Assembly: GCF_000373145.1 (NCBI RefSeq)
Contig: NZ_KB890623.1
Span: 1-64,000, forward strand
Reading direction: 5' to 3'
Origin: Thermus oshimai DSM 12092
GTDB taxonomy: Bacteria > Deinococcota > Deinococci > Deinococcales > Thermaceae
Length of the DNA stretch: 64,000 bases
Shown here piece by piece: positions 42,823 to 50,594 of this stretch (the first letter of the stretch is position 1; each line of letters opens with the position of its first letter). A model generated the notes under the pieces. The model saw nothing but the letters and a program-made list of their open reading frames with translations, did not search any database and had not been told where the DNA came from. The position numbers were made by a program, and so were the translations under genes.

Positions 42823-43739
42823 GCTGGCCGAGGCCCAGGCTGGTGGTGAGCGCCTGCTTCCTGGGGGCCTTCCGCTACGACGGGGGCCGGGTGCGGGAGC
42901 CGGTCCTCGAGGCCCTCCGCCCCCACGTGGACCTCATCCCCGTCTGCCCCGAGGTGGGGGTGGGCCTGGGGGTGCCCCGGCCCACGGTGCGCCTGGTGCG
43001 CCGGGGGGAAGGGGTGGCCCTGGTCCAGCCGGAAACGGGGGAGGACCTCACCGGAAAGATGGAGGCCTTTTCAGAGCGCTTCCTGGAGGCCCTTCCCGAG
43101 GTGGACGGCTTCCTCCTCAAAAACCGCTCCCCCTCCTGCGCCCTCAAGGACGCCAAGGTCTACGCCCACCCCACCGGCGGGGGCACGGTGGCCCGGGGCC
43201 CCGGGCTTTTTGCCAGGAAGGTTCTGGAGGCCTTTCCCTTCTTCCCCGTGGAGGAGGAGGGGCGGCTAAGGGACCCCGCCATCCTGGCCTCCTTCCTCAC
43301 CCGCCTCTTCGCCCTGGCCCGGCTGCGGGAAACCGCCTCCTTAGGGGAGCTCATGGCCTTCCACGCCCGCTACAAGCTCCTCCTCCTGGCCTACGACCCC
43401 CAGGCGGCCCGGGACCTGGGCCGCCTCCTGGCCCGGAGCGCTTCCTTCCTCGAGGCCAAGCGGGCCTACCGGGAGGGGTTTCTCAGGGCCACGGCCAAGC
43501 TTCCCCGCCCTGGGCGGATGGCGGATGCCCTCCTCCACGCCTTCGGGCACCTGGACGGGCTTTCCCGGGAGGAGAAGGCCTACTTCCTGGAAAGGCTTAG
43601 GGACTTCCGGGAGGGGCGGCTTTCCCTGGAGGCCCTCCTCACCCTCCTCCGGGCCTGGGCCCTGCGCTTCAGGGCCCCCTACCTCGAGGCCCAGGCCCTC
43701 CTGGAACCCTTCCCACCGGCCCTGAAGGGGGTAGCCTAA
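42819..43739 (+). CDS. DUF523-DUF1722 (YbgA-like) protein
   Basis: The 306-residue two-domain protein starts SACFLGAFRYDGG with the conserved Cys; the DUF523 region runs to about 150, with VCPEVGVGLGVPRPTVRL and FLLKNRSPSCALKDAKVY. The DUF1722 region (about 175-290) has FHARYKLLLLAYDP and ADALLHAFGHLDGLSREEKAYFLERL. The biochemical role is not known to me; members are often found next to photolyase or carotenoid genes. It is translationally coupled to ldrP (ATGA). Confidence 0.88.
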   Translation: MSWPRPRLVVSACFLGAFRYDGGRVREPVLEALRPHVDLIPVCPEVGVGLGVPRPTVRLVRRGEGVALVQPETGEDLTGKMEAFSERFLEALPEVDGFLLKNRSPSCALKDAKVYAHPTGGGTVARGPGLFARKVLEAFPFFPVEEEGRLRDPAILASFLTRLFALARLRETASLGELMAFHARYKLLLLAYDPQAARDLGRLLARSASFLEAKRAYREGFLRATAKLPRPGRMADALLHAFGHLDGLSREEKAYFLERLRDFREGRLSLEALLTLLRAWALRFRAPYLEAQALLEPFPPALKGVA

Positions 43740-43743
43740 AGGG

Positions 43744-44607
43744 ATGCGGGTCCTGGTCATCGGCGGCACGGGGTTCCTCGGGGGGTATGTCCTTAAGGCC
43801 CTCCTGGAAAGGGGCCACACCCCCCTGGTCCTGGCCCGCCGCCCCCGCCCCCTGCCCGAAGGGGTCCGGTACCTTCCTGGGGACATCACCCGGGAGGTGC
43901 CCGACCTTAGAGGGGTGGAGGCCGTCTTCTACCTGGCGGGGATCATCCGGGAGCGGGGCCAGACCTTCCGGGAGGTGCACGTGGAGGGGGTGCGGAACAC
44001 CCTGAGGGCCATGGAGCGCTCCGGGGTGGACCGCCTGGTCCACCTCTCGGCCCTGGGGGCGAGGAGGGGCACGGGAAGCCGCTACTTTGAGACCAAGGCC
44101 GAGGCGGAAGCGCTCATCGCCCAAAGCGGCCTAAAGGCCACCCTCCTCCGCCCGAGCCTCATCTTTGGCCCGGGGGACGAGTTTTTTGGAAAGATCCTGA
44201 GGGGCCTGGTCTGCCAGCCCCTCCCCTTCGTGCCCCTCCTGGGGGATGGGGGCTTTCCCTTCCGGCCCGTCTACGCGGGGGACGTGGCGGAGGTGGCCGT
44301 GGGGGCCTTGGAAAAGGGGGTCTTTGGCCCCTTGGACCTGGTGGGGCCCAAGGAGTACACCCTTAGGGGCCTTCTGGAGCTCGTGATGGAGGCGGTGGGC
44401 CGGAAGAAGCCCTTCTTTCCCATCCCCCTTCCCCTCCTGGACCTCCTGGTTCCCCTCCTCTCCCCCCTGCCCTTCGCCCCCATCACCCTGGACCAGTACC
44501 GGATGCTCAAGCTGGGGAACACCGCCCCCTTCCCCGAGGCCCTAAAGGGCCTCCTCCCGCGCCCCACGCCCCTGGAGGAGGTCCTGCCCCGCTACCTCCG
44601 GTGCTAG
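43744..44607 (+). CDS. NAD(P)-binding protein, NDUFA9-like epimerase family
   Basis: Extended SDR of 287 residues. The Rossmann loop VIGGTGFLGGYVLKALLERGH is at 5-25; the usual catalytic Tyr-x3-Lys is represented by SRYFETKAEAEALI, which retains Y and K, and LRPSLIFGPGDEFF follows. The C-terminus resembles NDUFA9-type quinone/NAD proteins and carotenoid-linked reductases. It is the last gene of the litR operon. Substrate unknown. The last 66 bp overlap the convergent transporter gene. Confidence 0.85.
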   Translation: MRVLVIGGTGFLGGYVLKALLERGHTPLVLARRPRPLPEGVRYLPGDITREVPDLRGVEAVFYLAGIIRERGQTFREVHVEGVRNTLRAMERSGVDRLVHLSALGARRGTGSRYFETKAEAEALIAQSGLKATLLRPSLIFGPGDEFFGKILRGLVCQPLPFVPLLGDGGFPFRPVYAGDVAEVAVGALEKGVFGPLDLVGPKEYTLRGLLELVMEAVGRKKPFFPIPLPLLDLLVPLLSPLPFAPITLDQYRMLKLGNTAPFPEALKGLLPRPTPLEEVLPRYLRC

Positions 44608-45753
44608 GCGGCAAAGGGGCCTGAGCCGCATCCCTAAGGCGGTGCCCAAGAGGGCGGCAAGCCCCCAGACGTAGCCGTGGAGGCTGAAGGAGGCCACCCC
44701 GCCTAGGTAGGCCCCGATGTTGCACCCGGAGGCCAGCCGGGCCCCATAGCCCATGAGCACCCCGCCCAGGAAGACCCCGAGGAGGGTGGATAGGGGAATC
44801 CGGCGGGGGTCCTGGAAGCGGAGGTTGCCCCCCAAGGCCGCCCCCAGGAAGGCCCCCAGGAAAAGCCCGAAGTCCATGACGCTGGTGGGGTCCTGGAGGA
44901 CGCTTCCCATGAGCCTCTCCGCGAACTCCGGGGCCTGGAAGAGGGCCCAGTCCAAGACGGGGACCCCCAAGGCCTCCGCCAGCTTCCCGCCCCAGAGGGC
45001 GAAGGCCGAGGTGATGCCCCACGGCCGCCCCAAAAGGAGCAGGGTGAGGAGGCTTCCCAGGGCCAGGGCCAAGGCCCCCACCCCCAAGGACCAGGGCCCA
45101 AAGAGGGGGTGGCCCTGCCCCTGCCAGAGGGGCTCCACCCGCCCCCTGCGCGCCCGCTCCACCCGGGCCACCAGGAGGTAAAGCCCGAGGAGAAGGGCCA
45201 TCCAAAGGGCGTAGCCCAGAACCGCCCCCCAAGGCCCCCCGAACCACTCCAGGGCGCTGCCCGGGGCCAACTGGGGCAGGCCCTGCCAGTAGGGGAGGTG
45301 GAAGACCCCGAGCAGGGAGCCCACCATGAACCCGAGGAGGGTGAAAAGCCCCCGGGTGTCCCCGCTCCCCGTGTGGTAGAGGGTGCCCGAGGCGCACCCG
45401 TCCCCAAGCTGCATCCCGATTCCGAAGAGGAAGGCCCCCAGGAGGAGCCCCACCCCCAGGGGCACCACGAACCCCGAGGCCATCCCCGTGGCCAGGAAGG
45501 GGGCGAAGAGGGTGGCGGTGAGGGCGAAGAGGAGGAAGTGGGCCCGGATCAGGCGGCTTTCCCCCGTGAGGAGGAAGCGCCGGAAGCCCGAGGCGAAGCC
45601 GAAGCGGGCGTGGAAGAGGGCCAGGCCCAGCCACACCCCAAGCCAGAAGGCCAGGACCAACCTTAGGCCCCCCGCCTGGAGGACGGCCCAGGAGAGGGCC
45701 AGGGCCGAGAGGCCGAAGACCAGGAGGGGTAAGGGTTGGGGACGCCGCGCCAT
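44542..45753 (-). CDS. YeeE/YedE-family sulfur-compound transporter
   Basis: The 403-residue membrane protein has about ten TM helices and two conserved Cys motifs, GDGCASGTLYHTGSG and ARLASGCNIGAYLGGVASFSLHGY, as in YeeE (TsuA), which imports thiosulfate. The start is placed at ATG 45753 because the longer ATG 45768 lies in the promoter. It follows the molybdoenzyme operon on the same strand but has its own promoter and is preceded by a terminator. It may bring in or move reduced sulfur linked to that system (inference). Confidence 0.88.
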   Translation of the reverse strand: MARRPQPLPLLVFGLSALALSWAVLQAGGLRLVLAFWLGVWLGLALFHARFGFASGFRRFLLTGESRLIRAHFLLFALTATLFAPFLATGMASGFVVPLGVGLLLGAFLFGIGMQLGDGCASGTLYHTGSGDTRGLFTLLGFMVGSLLGVFHLPYWQGLPQLAPGSALEWFGGPWGAVLGYALWMALLLGLYLLVARVERARRGRVEPLWQGQGHPLFGPWSLGVGALALALGSLLTLLLLGRPWGITSAFALWGGKLAEALGVPVLDWALFQAPEFAERLMGSVLQDPTSVMDFGLFLGAFLGAALGGNLRFQDPRRIPLSTLLGVFLGGVLMGYGARLASGCNIGAYLGGVASFSLHGYVWGLAALLGTALGMRLRPLCRLAPEVAGQDLLQGRGAREEAL

Positions 45754-45759
45754 GGCTTC

Positions 45760-45787
45760 AATATACATATGAGCACATTAAAGTCAA
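45760..45787 (-). promoter_or_regulatory. Promoter of the YeeE-type transporter
   Basis: On the minus strand: -35 TTGACT (45782-45787), a 16-nt spacer and -10 TATATT (45760-45765). The ATG at 45753 is 6 nt from the -10, so the message is leaderless. Confidence 0.7.
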
Positions 45788-45807
45788 GGGTATGTTTCGC
45801 CCCGCAA

Positions 45808-45842
45808 AACGCGCCCCGGGGGACCCTAAGCCCCCGGGGCCT
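45808..45842 (-). terminator. Terminator of the molybdoenzyme operon
   Basis: GCCCCGGGGG (45813-45822), an 8-nt loop and CCCCCGGGGC (45831-45840) form a perfect 10-bp stem. On the minus strand it is followed by GCGTTTTGC, so it probably ends the operon before the YeeE promoter. Confidence 0.7.
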
Positions 45843-45850
45843 AAAGGGCT

Positions 45851-46411
45851 TTAGAAGGCGAAGTCCTCCACGTACCAGCGCTCGGTCTTCTTGTGCTCCT
45901 CCTTGGGGTCCATCTTTTCCGCGTGGGCCAGGAGGAGGATGAGCTTCCGGCCGGCGGCGAGGTCCACGTCGGTGGGCTCCCCGGTCTTCAGCTTCCGGCT
46001 CCACTCCACACTCCAGCGGCCCCCCTCGTGGGTGGCGGCGCTGGCCAGGATGGAGTTCTTGCCCCCCTCCTTGTCGTCGGGTACGGGCGCGCCGGTGCGC
46101 TTGGTCTGGTACATGTCCAGGGCCACCAGCTTGCCCCCTTCCAGGTAGAAGAGGTACTGGTCCGCCCCCTGCTTCTTGTTGGTCTTCTCCGAGAGGAACC
46201 CAACCCCGATCCAGCCCTTGCTCTCGCCCTCGAGGGCCAGGTAGAGGGTATCCCCCACGATGCTCCAGTAGAGGGTGATCCCCGACTTATCGTGCTTGTA
46301 ACTCTTGGCGTACTCGCCCGCGGCGATCTTGCCGTCCACCTTGGGGGCCTGCGCCAGGGCCAGGCCCAACGCCACCATCCCGAACCAGAGTAGGCCTTTG
46401 ATCTTCTCCAT
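45851..46411 (-). CDS. Secreted DOMON-domain protein, putative heme subunit of the molybdoenzyme
   Basis: The 186-residue protein starts with a Sec signal peptide (MEKIKGLLWFGMVALGLALAQA). The remainder is a DOMON-type beta sandwich: DGKIAAGEYAKSYKHDKSG, GDTLYLALEGESKGWIGVGF (the usual GWIGVGF strand), and YLFYLEGGKLVALDMYQ. DOMON domains in dehydrogenases carry heme b or a sugar; candidate Met/His/Lys ligands exist, but none can be assigned. It is the last gene of the operon, three bases from the preceding 4-TM gene. An electron-transfer role outside the membrane is inferred. Confidence 0.8.
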   Translation of the reverse strand: MEKIKGLLWFGMVALGLALAQAPKVDGKIAAGEYAKSYKHDKSGITLYWSIVGDTLYLALEGESKGWIGVGFLSEKTNKKQGADQYLFYLEGGKLVALDMYQTKRTGAPVPDDKEGGKNSILASAATHEGGRWSVEWSRKLKTGEPTDVDLAAGRKLILLLAHAEKMDPKEEHKKTERWYVEDFAF

Positions 46412-46413
46412 GC

Positions 46414-46863
46414 TTACCTCCCGTCCCGTATGGTTATCCCCACCACAAAGGCCACGGCCCCCACGTGGGTGTGGGCCAAAGCCGCCAGCACCGGCCGGCT
46501 TCCTTTAAAAGCCTCCAGGAACCCCGAGAGGCTCCAAAGGCTCACCTCCGCGTCCTGGGCGTTCCAGAGGAGGTGGTAGTAGGCCCCCAGGACCCCGGTG
46601 AGGACGCTCGCCAGCATCCAGAGGAGGAAGGGGTAGCGCACCCAGGGCCCCCGGTGGAAGAACATGAGGAAGGTCAAGGGGGCCCCCACCAGGGAGACGT
46701 AGAAGGGGATGCGGCTCTGCCAGCTCTCCGTCCAGTGGTCCAGGACCCAGTGCTCCATGCCGTAGAAGAGGAACCCCACTAGGGCGATGAGGAGGAAGGT
46801 GCTCTGCAGGAACTCCAGGAGGCGCTCCTCCTCGGTTTGGGCTTTGATGAGGGCTTCGATCAT
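46414..46863 (-). CDS. 4-TM membrane protein, second of two paralogues (putative cytochrome b-like subunit)
   Basis: The 149-residue protein has about four TM helices (near 20-38, 53-70, 77-98, 123-143). It shares with the preceding gene HWTExWQSRIPF, ASVLTGxLGAYxHLLWN and GSRPVLAALAxTH. The conserved His are 43, 97 and 133, with additional His at 38, 70 and 131. I do not recognise the family. With these His in or near TM ends, b-type heme binding is possible. It lies 12 bp downstream of its paralogue and 2 bp from the DOMON gene. Confidence 0.85.
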   Translation of the reverse strand: MIEALIKAQTEEERLLEFLQSTFLLIALVGFLFYGMEHWVLDHWTESWQSRIPFYVSLVGAPLTFLMFFHRGPWVRYPFLLWMLASVLTGVLGAYYHLLWNAQDAEVSLWSLSGFLEAFKGSRPVLAALAHTHVGAVAFVVGITIRDGR

Positions 46864-46875
46864 CCTGCACCTCCT

Positions 46876-47313
46876 TCAGCGGGCCCGGTAGATGGAGAGG
46901 AGGCCCGTGACCCCCATGTGGGTGAAGGCTAGGGCCGCCAAAACCGGCCGGCTTCCCGCCATGGCCTCCATGGCGGCTGCAAAGTCCCAGTCCACCTCCC
47001 CCTCAAAGTTCCAGAGAAGGTGGAAGTAGGCCCCCAAGGCCCCGGTGAGCACCGAGGCCCACATGGTGAGGAGGAAGGCCCAGCGCACCCAGGAGGTCTT
47101 CCGGTCAAAGAGCACCCACAGGGTGAAGATAAACCCCGGCACCGCCACGAAGAAGGGGATGCGGCTTTGCCAGGCCTCCGTCCAGTGTTCCAAAAGGAGG
47201 AGCTCCAAAGGGTACATGACCCAGCCCACCAGGCAGAGGAGGAGCATCACCGTGCGGATGAACTCCAGCGCCCACCGGGCTTGGCCTTTTGCTTCGCGCA
47301 GAGCGGGAATCAC
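46876..47313 (-). CDS. 4-TM membrane protein, first of two paralogues (putative cytochrome b-like subunit)
   Basis: The 145-residue protein has four predicted TM helices and the shared motifs LEHWTEAWQSRIPFF, WASVLTGALGAYFHLLWNF and GSRPVLAALAFTHMG. The conserved His are 43, 98 and 132. GTG 47313 is preceded by AAGGAGGTGAAG, a strong Shine-Dalgarno. It may anchor the molybdoenzyme and exchange electrons with quinone in place of an NrfD subunit; this is inference from context. A strong hairpin separates it from the catalytic gene. Confidence 0.85.
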   Translation of the reverse strand: MIPALREAKGQARWALEFIRTVMLLLCLVGWVMYPLELLLLEHWTEAWQSRIPFFVAVPGFIFTLWVLFDRKTSWVRWAFLLTMWASVLTGALGAYFHLLWNFEGEVDWDFAAAMEAMAGSRPVLAALAFTHMGVTGLLSIYRAR

Positions 47314-47368
47314 GCCTTCACCTCCTTACCCCCAAGCAAAACCTTACCATGGGTATCCTAGTAGCTTT

Positions 47369-47394
47369 GTCCCCCCGGGTGGCCCCGGGGGGAC
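47369..47394 (-). terminator. Strong intercistronic hairpin between catalytic and membrane subunits
   Basis: GTCCCCCCGGG, loop TGGC, CCCGGGGGGAC is a perfect 11-bp stem 5 nt past the molybdoenzyme stop. No U tract follows (AAAGC), so it is more likely an mRNA-stability or partial-termination element inside the operon. Confidence 0.6.
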
Positions 47395-47399
47395 TTGGG

Positions 47400-50300
47400 C
47401 TAGACAGGGATGAGGTTGACCTTGGTCTCGTAGAAGACCACGCTACCCCCCACGGTGTCCGTGAGGGCCATGTCCTTCAGGTAGGGGTCCAGGCGCATGG
47501 CGGCGTTGGCGTGGACCCCCTGGGCCCGGCGGGGGTCCCCCTTGAGGACCTGCCCGTTCACCACGATGTCTGTGGCCCCGTAGGCCCAGTGGCCCCAGCC
47601 CAGGGCGAAGGACACGCACCCCGGGCGCATCCCCTGGACCACCTTCACCTTCCCCACCATGGGCTTCTTGCCGAAAGGCCCCAGGTCCCACTCCCCTTTG
47701 GGGTTGGTGGCGGAGACCACCCTGACCTTCTGCCCGTCCTTAAGGCCCAGGCGCTGGGCGTCTTCCGCGCTCACCAGGAGGGCGTTTTCCGGCTTGATGC
47801 TGAGGAGCCAGTAGTTGCTTACGGTGCGGCTCTTGGTCTGGAGGATGTCCCGGTGGGTGAGGAGGGTGAGGCCGTAACCGGGGTCGGCGAGGGGGTTCCC
47901 CAGGACGTCCCGGTAGGGGGGGAGGTAGGTGGGCAGGGGCCCGTAGGGCTTCCCGGTCATGGCGTTCTTGGAGAGGAGCTGCTTCTCCAGGAAGAGATTC
48001 ACCTGCTTCCCGTAGCGGTTGGCCACCAGGTCGTTCTGGGCGTAGGCCTTGGCGAACTCCTGGAAGCGCCCGCCCCGGTTCAGGAGGTAGACCACCCGCC
48101 TAAAGAGCCCCTCGTCCCCCACCGCTTCCCGCCAGCGGTTCTCGTCAAAGACCGAAGGGGGGAGGTGGCGGCGGGCCTTCCGGAAGACCTGAAGCTCCCT
48201 CTCGTCCGCCTCGGGCAGGGCCTCCGAGCCGTCCGCCTTCTCCCCGAAGGCCAGGTTGGCCGCCAGCTTCAGGTAGAAGTGGTCCATGTGGGTGAAGGGC
48301 ATGCCGTTGGCGAAGCCCTTTTCCCCGAAGCCCGGAACCCCAAGCCGCTCCGCCAGGGCCAGGAGGAAGCTTTCCAGAGAGATGGGCATCCGCTGGCCGA
48401 AGACCTCCACCTCCTCGGGGATGGGGGGGATGGCGGGCTGGCGCACGGGCTGGACCTTCCAGATGATGGAGGGGTGGGAGCCGTGGAACTCCCAGCGCTC
48501 GAGGTAGGAGAGGTCGGGGATGATGTAGTCCGCGAAGAGGTAGGAGTCCCCCACCACGATGTCAAAGGCCACGATGAGGGGGATCTGGTCCGGGTCCAGC
48601 ATGGCCCGGATCTGCTCGTGCCCGCCCGGAAGGGCGTAGGCCGGGGAGCCCATGTAGTGGAAGAGAATCTTCACCGGGTAGGGGTAGCCCTGGGCCGCGG
48701 AGGGCAGGATCTCCTGGTAGACGTCCGAGGCGTGGGGGTACCAGGGGCGCTTGGCGGGGTAGCCCTGGAAGAGGGTGGTGTCCTCGTACTTCACCTCGTG
48801 GCGGATGAGGCTGATGCCGAAGGGGCTTAGGGGCTTGGGGTGGAGCTTGCTTAAGGCGAAGGGCCCGCCCGCCTTGCCCCCGGTGATGTCGTAGGTGCTG
48901 GCCTGGACGAACCCCCCCTGGTGGTCCAGGTTGCCCACGAGGACGTTCACCGCAAACCAGGCGAAGACGTTGTAGAAGCCGTTGGTGTGCTGGCTGGCCC
49001 CCCGGTGGACGTCCACCACCGCTTTCTTGCCGTACTGGGCAAACTTCTCCGCCAGGAAGCGGATGTCCTCCTCCCTCACCCCGGCGAGGGCGGCCCAGGT
49101 CTTCACCTGGTGCTTGAAGGCCTCTTCCTTTAGGAGCTGGAGGGCGCTTTTCACCGGGATCCCCTCCAGGCGGGTGTCCACGAAAAGCTCCCCGAAGGCC
49201 GCCTGGGTTTCATCGTTGGGGTTGAAGGCCAGGGGCCGCCCTTGTGCCAGGACCACGGGGGCGTCCAGCTCCACCTCCTTGTCCCCCACCTTGGCCTTGG
49301 GCTTGGGAAGGCCCAGGTCGCTGGCCCTGAGGAGCCGTTCTGGCTGGCCGTCTTTCATCTTCACCAGCCAGGCGGCGTTGCTCCAGGTGCTTTCCCCGAT
49401 GGCCTTGGCCGCGGCCTTGTTGGCGGCGGAGAGGAAGCGGCGGTCAATCTTGTCCCACTCCAGGAGGAGGCGGATGACCCCGAGGGCGATGGCCGCGTCG
49501 TGGCCCGGCTTGGGGGCGATCCAGCGGCTGGCCCCCTTGATGCCCTTCTGCCCCCTGGGGTCCACGATGGCGTACTCCAGTTCTCCCTTGGCCGCCCGTT
49601 CCGTGATCCAGCCCACCCGCAAGGGGGGCCCGTAGTTCCCCTCGAAGACGTTGGCCCCCACGAAGACCACGAAGCGGGCCTTGGAGAGGTCCGCCTGCCA
49701 GTAGAACTTGGCCCCCCCAGACCAGGAGAGCTTGCCCGAAGCGTCAAAGGTGGGCTGCTCGCTCATGGCCTTGCCGGTGAAGTACATGGAGCCCTGGCAG
49801 ACGGTGGTGTGGCCGTGGAGGTTCACGGTGCCTAGGCCCTGGCCGAAGAACCAGCGGATGAACTCGCTCCGCCCCGCCTTGAGCCGGCCCCAGGCGAAGA
49901 CCACCTGGTTGTTCTTGGGCCCCAGGTCGGGGTGGTCGGGGTGGATGAGGGTGTGGAGGTGTTCCCTGAAGTCTTCCTTGAACTTCTCCACCAGCGCCTT
50001 TTTCTTGGCGGGGTCCTTCTCCGCCCAGATGGCCTTCACCGCGTCCCCCATGGCCTTCATCACCTGGGGGTCCCGGAGGGCCCAGACCTCCTTAAGGCCG
50101 GGGTAGTGGCGTTCGTCGCCGATCTCCTTGAAAAGCTGCCCCCCCTCCACGATCTCCCGCACCGCCTGCTCAAAGGGGATCTCCACCCACTTGCCGCTGC
50201 CCCGGGGGCCGGCCCGCTTCAGGACCCGGCGGACGCGGTAGGGGTCGTAGGCGGTCTGGATGCCCGCCTGGCCCTTGGGGCAGAGGGCCCCGTCCACCTT

Positions 50301-50585
50301 GGCCAGGGTCTCTAGGTCCGTATTCAGGGGCAGGTGGGGCCGGAAGGTCCAGGGGGAGAGGGGGTTGCCGTCCATCTTGGCCGCCACGCCCTCGTAGAGC
50401 TTCACCTTGATGGGGCAGCCGGTGTTGCACTGGAGGCAGGAGGAGTAGATGGTGTTTTCGGGGAGCTGGACCTCGTAGGCCAGGCCCCCTTGGGCCGAAG
50501 CCTCCTGCAGGGCGAGCCCCAAGGGGCCAAGAAGGGCGCCCGCCCCCGAAAGCTTGAGGAGTTCACGCCGGGAAACCTTTTCCAT
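47400..50585 (-). CDS. Molybdopterin oxidoreductase catalytic subunit (TtrA-like, Tat-exported)
   Basis: DMSO-reductase-family enzyme of 1061 residues. The Tat signal is VSRRELLKLSGAGALLG (about 4-20). An N-terminal [4Fe-4S] site is C50-x2-C53-x3-C57-x44-C102. The Mo ligand is predicted as Cys263 in HTTVCQGSMYF, as in tetrathionate, arsenate and polysulfide enzymes rather than Ser (DMSO) or Asp (Nar). The C-terminal pterin-binding domain includes LVSAEDAQRLGLKDGQKVRV. Its partner ferredoxin lies directly upstream. Tetrathionate or another sulfur/arsenic oxyanion is plausible; the substrate is unproven. Confidence 0.9.
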   Translation of the reverse strand: MEKVSRRELLKLSGAGALLGPLGLALQEASAQGGLAYEVQLPENTIYSSCLQCNTGCPIKVKLYEGVAAKMDGNPLSPWTFRPHLPLNTDLETLAKVDGALCPKGQAGIQTAYDPYRVRRVLKRAGPRGSGKWVEIPFEQAVREIVEGGQLFKEIGDERHYPGLKEVWALRDPQVMKAMGDAVKAIWAEKDPAKKKALVEKFKEDFREHLHTLIHPDHPDLGPKNNQVVFAWGRLKAGRSEFIRWFFGQGLGTVNLHGHTTVCQGSMYFTGKAMSEQPTFDASGKLSWSGGAKFYWQADLSKARFVVFVGANVFEGNYGPPLRVGWITERAAKGELEYAIVDPRGQKGIKGASRWIAPKPGHDAAIALGVIRLLLEWDKIDRRFLSAANKAAAKAIGESTWSNAAWLVKMKDGQPERLLRASDLGLPKPKAKVGDKEVELDAPVVLAQGRPLAFNPNDETQAAFGELFVDTRLEGIPVKSALQLLKEEAFKHQVKTWAALAGVREEDIRFLAEKFAQYGKKAVVDVHRGASQHTNGFYNVFAWFAVNVLVGNLDHQGGFVQASTYDITGGKAGGPFALSKLHPKPLSPFGISLIRHEVKYEDTTLFQGYPAKRPWYPHASDVYQEILPSAAQGYPYPVKILFHYMGSPAYALPGGHEQIRAMLDPDQIPLIVAFDIVVGDSYLFADYIIPDLSYLERWEFHGSHPSIIWKVQPVRQPAIPPIPEEVEVFGQRMPISLESFLLALAERLGVPGFGEKGFANGMPFTHMDHFYLKLAANLAFGEKADGSEALPEADERELQVFRKARRHLPPSVFDENRWREAVGDEGLFRRVVYLLNRGGRFQEFAKAYAQNDLVANRYGKQVNLFLEKQLLSKNAMTGKPYGPLPTYLPPYRDVLGNPLADPGYGLTLLTHRDILQTKSRTVSNYWLLSIKPENALLVSAEDAQRLGLKDGQKVRVVSATNPKGEWDLGPFGKKPMVGKVKVVQGMRPGCVSFALGWGHWAYGATDIVVNGQVLKGDPRRAQGVHANAAMRLDPYLKDMALTDTVGGSVVFYETKVNLIPV

Positions 50586-50594
50586 GGCTACCTC

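Noticed and set aside
47289-48830. 513-codon frame antisense to the molybdoenzyme
   Set aside because: Val/Gly/His-rich antisense shadow without recognisable domain.
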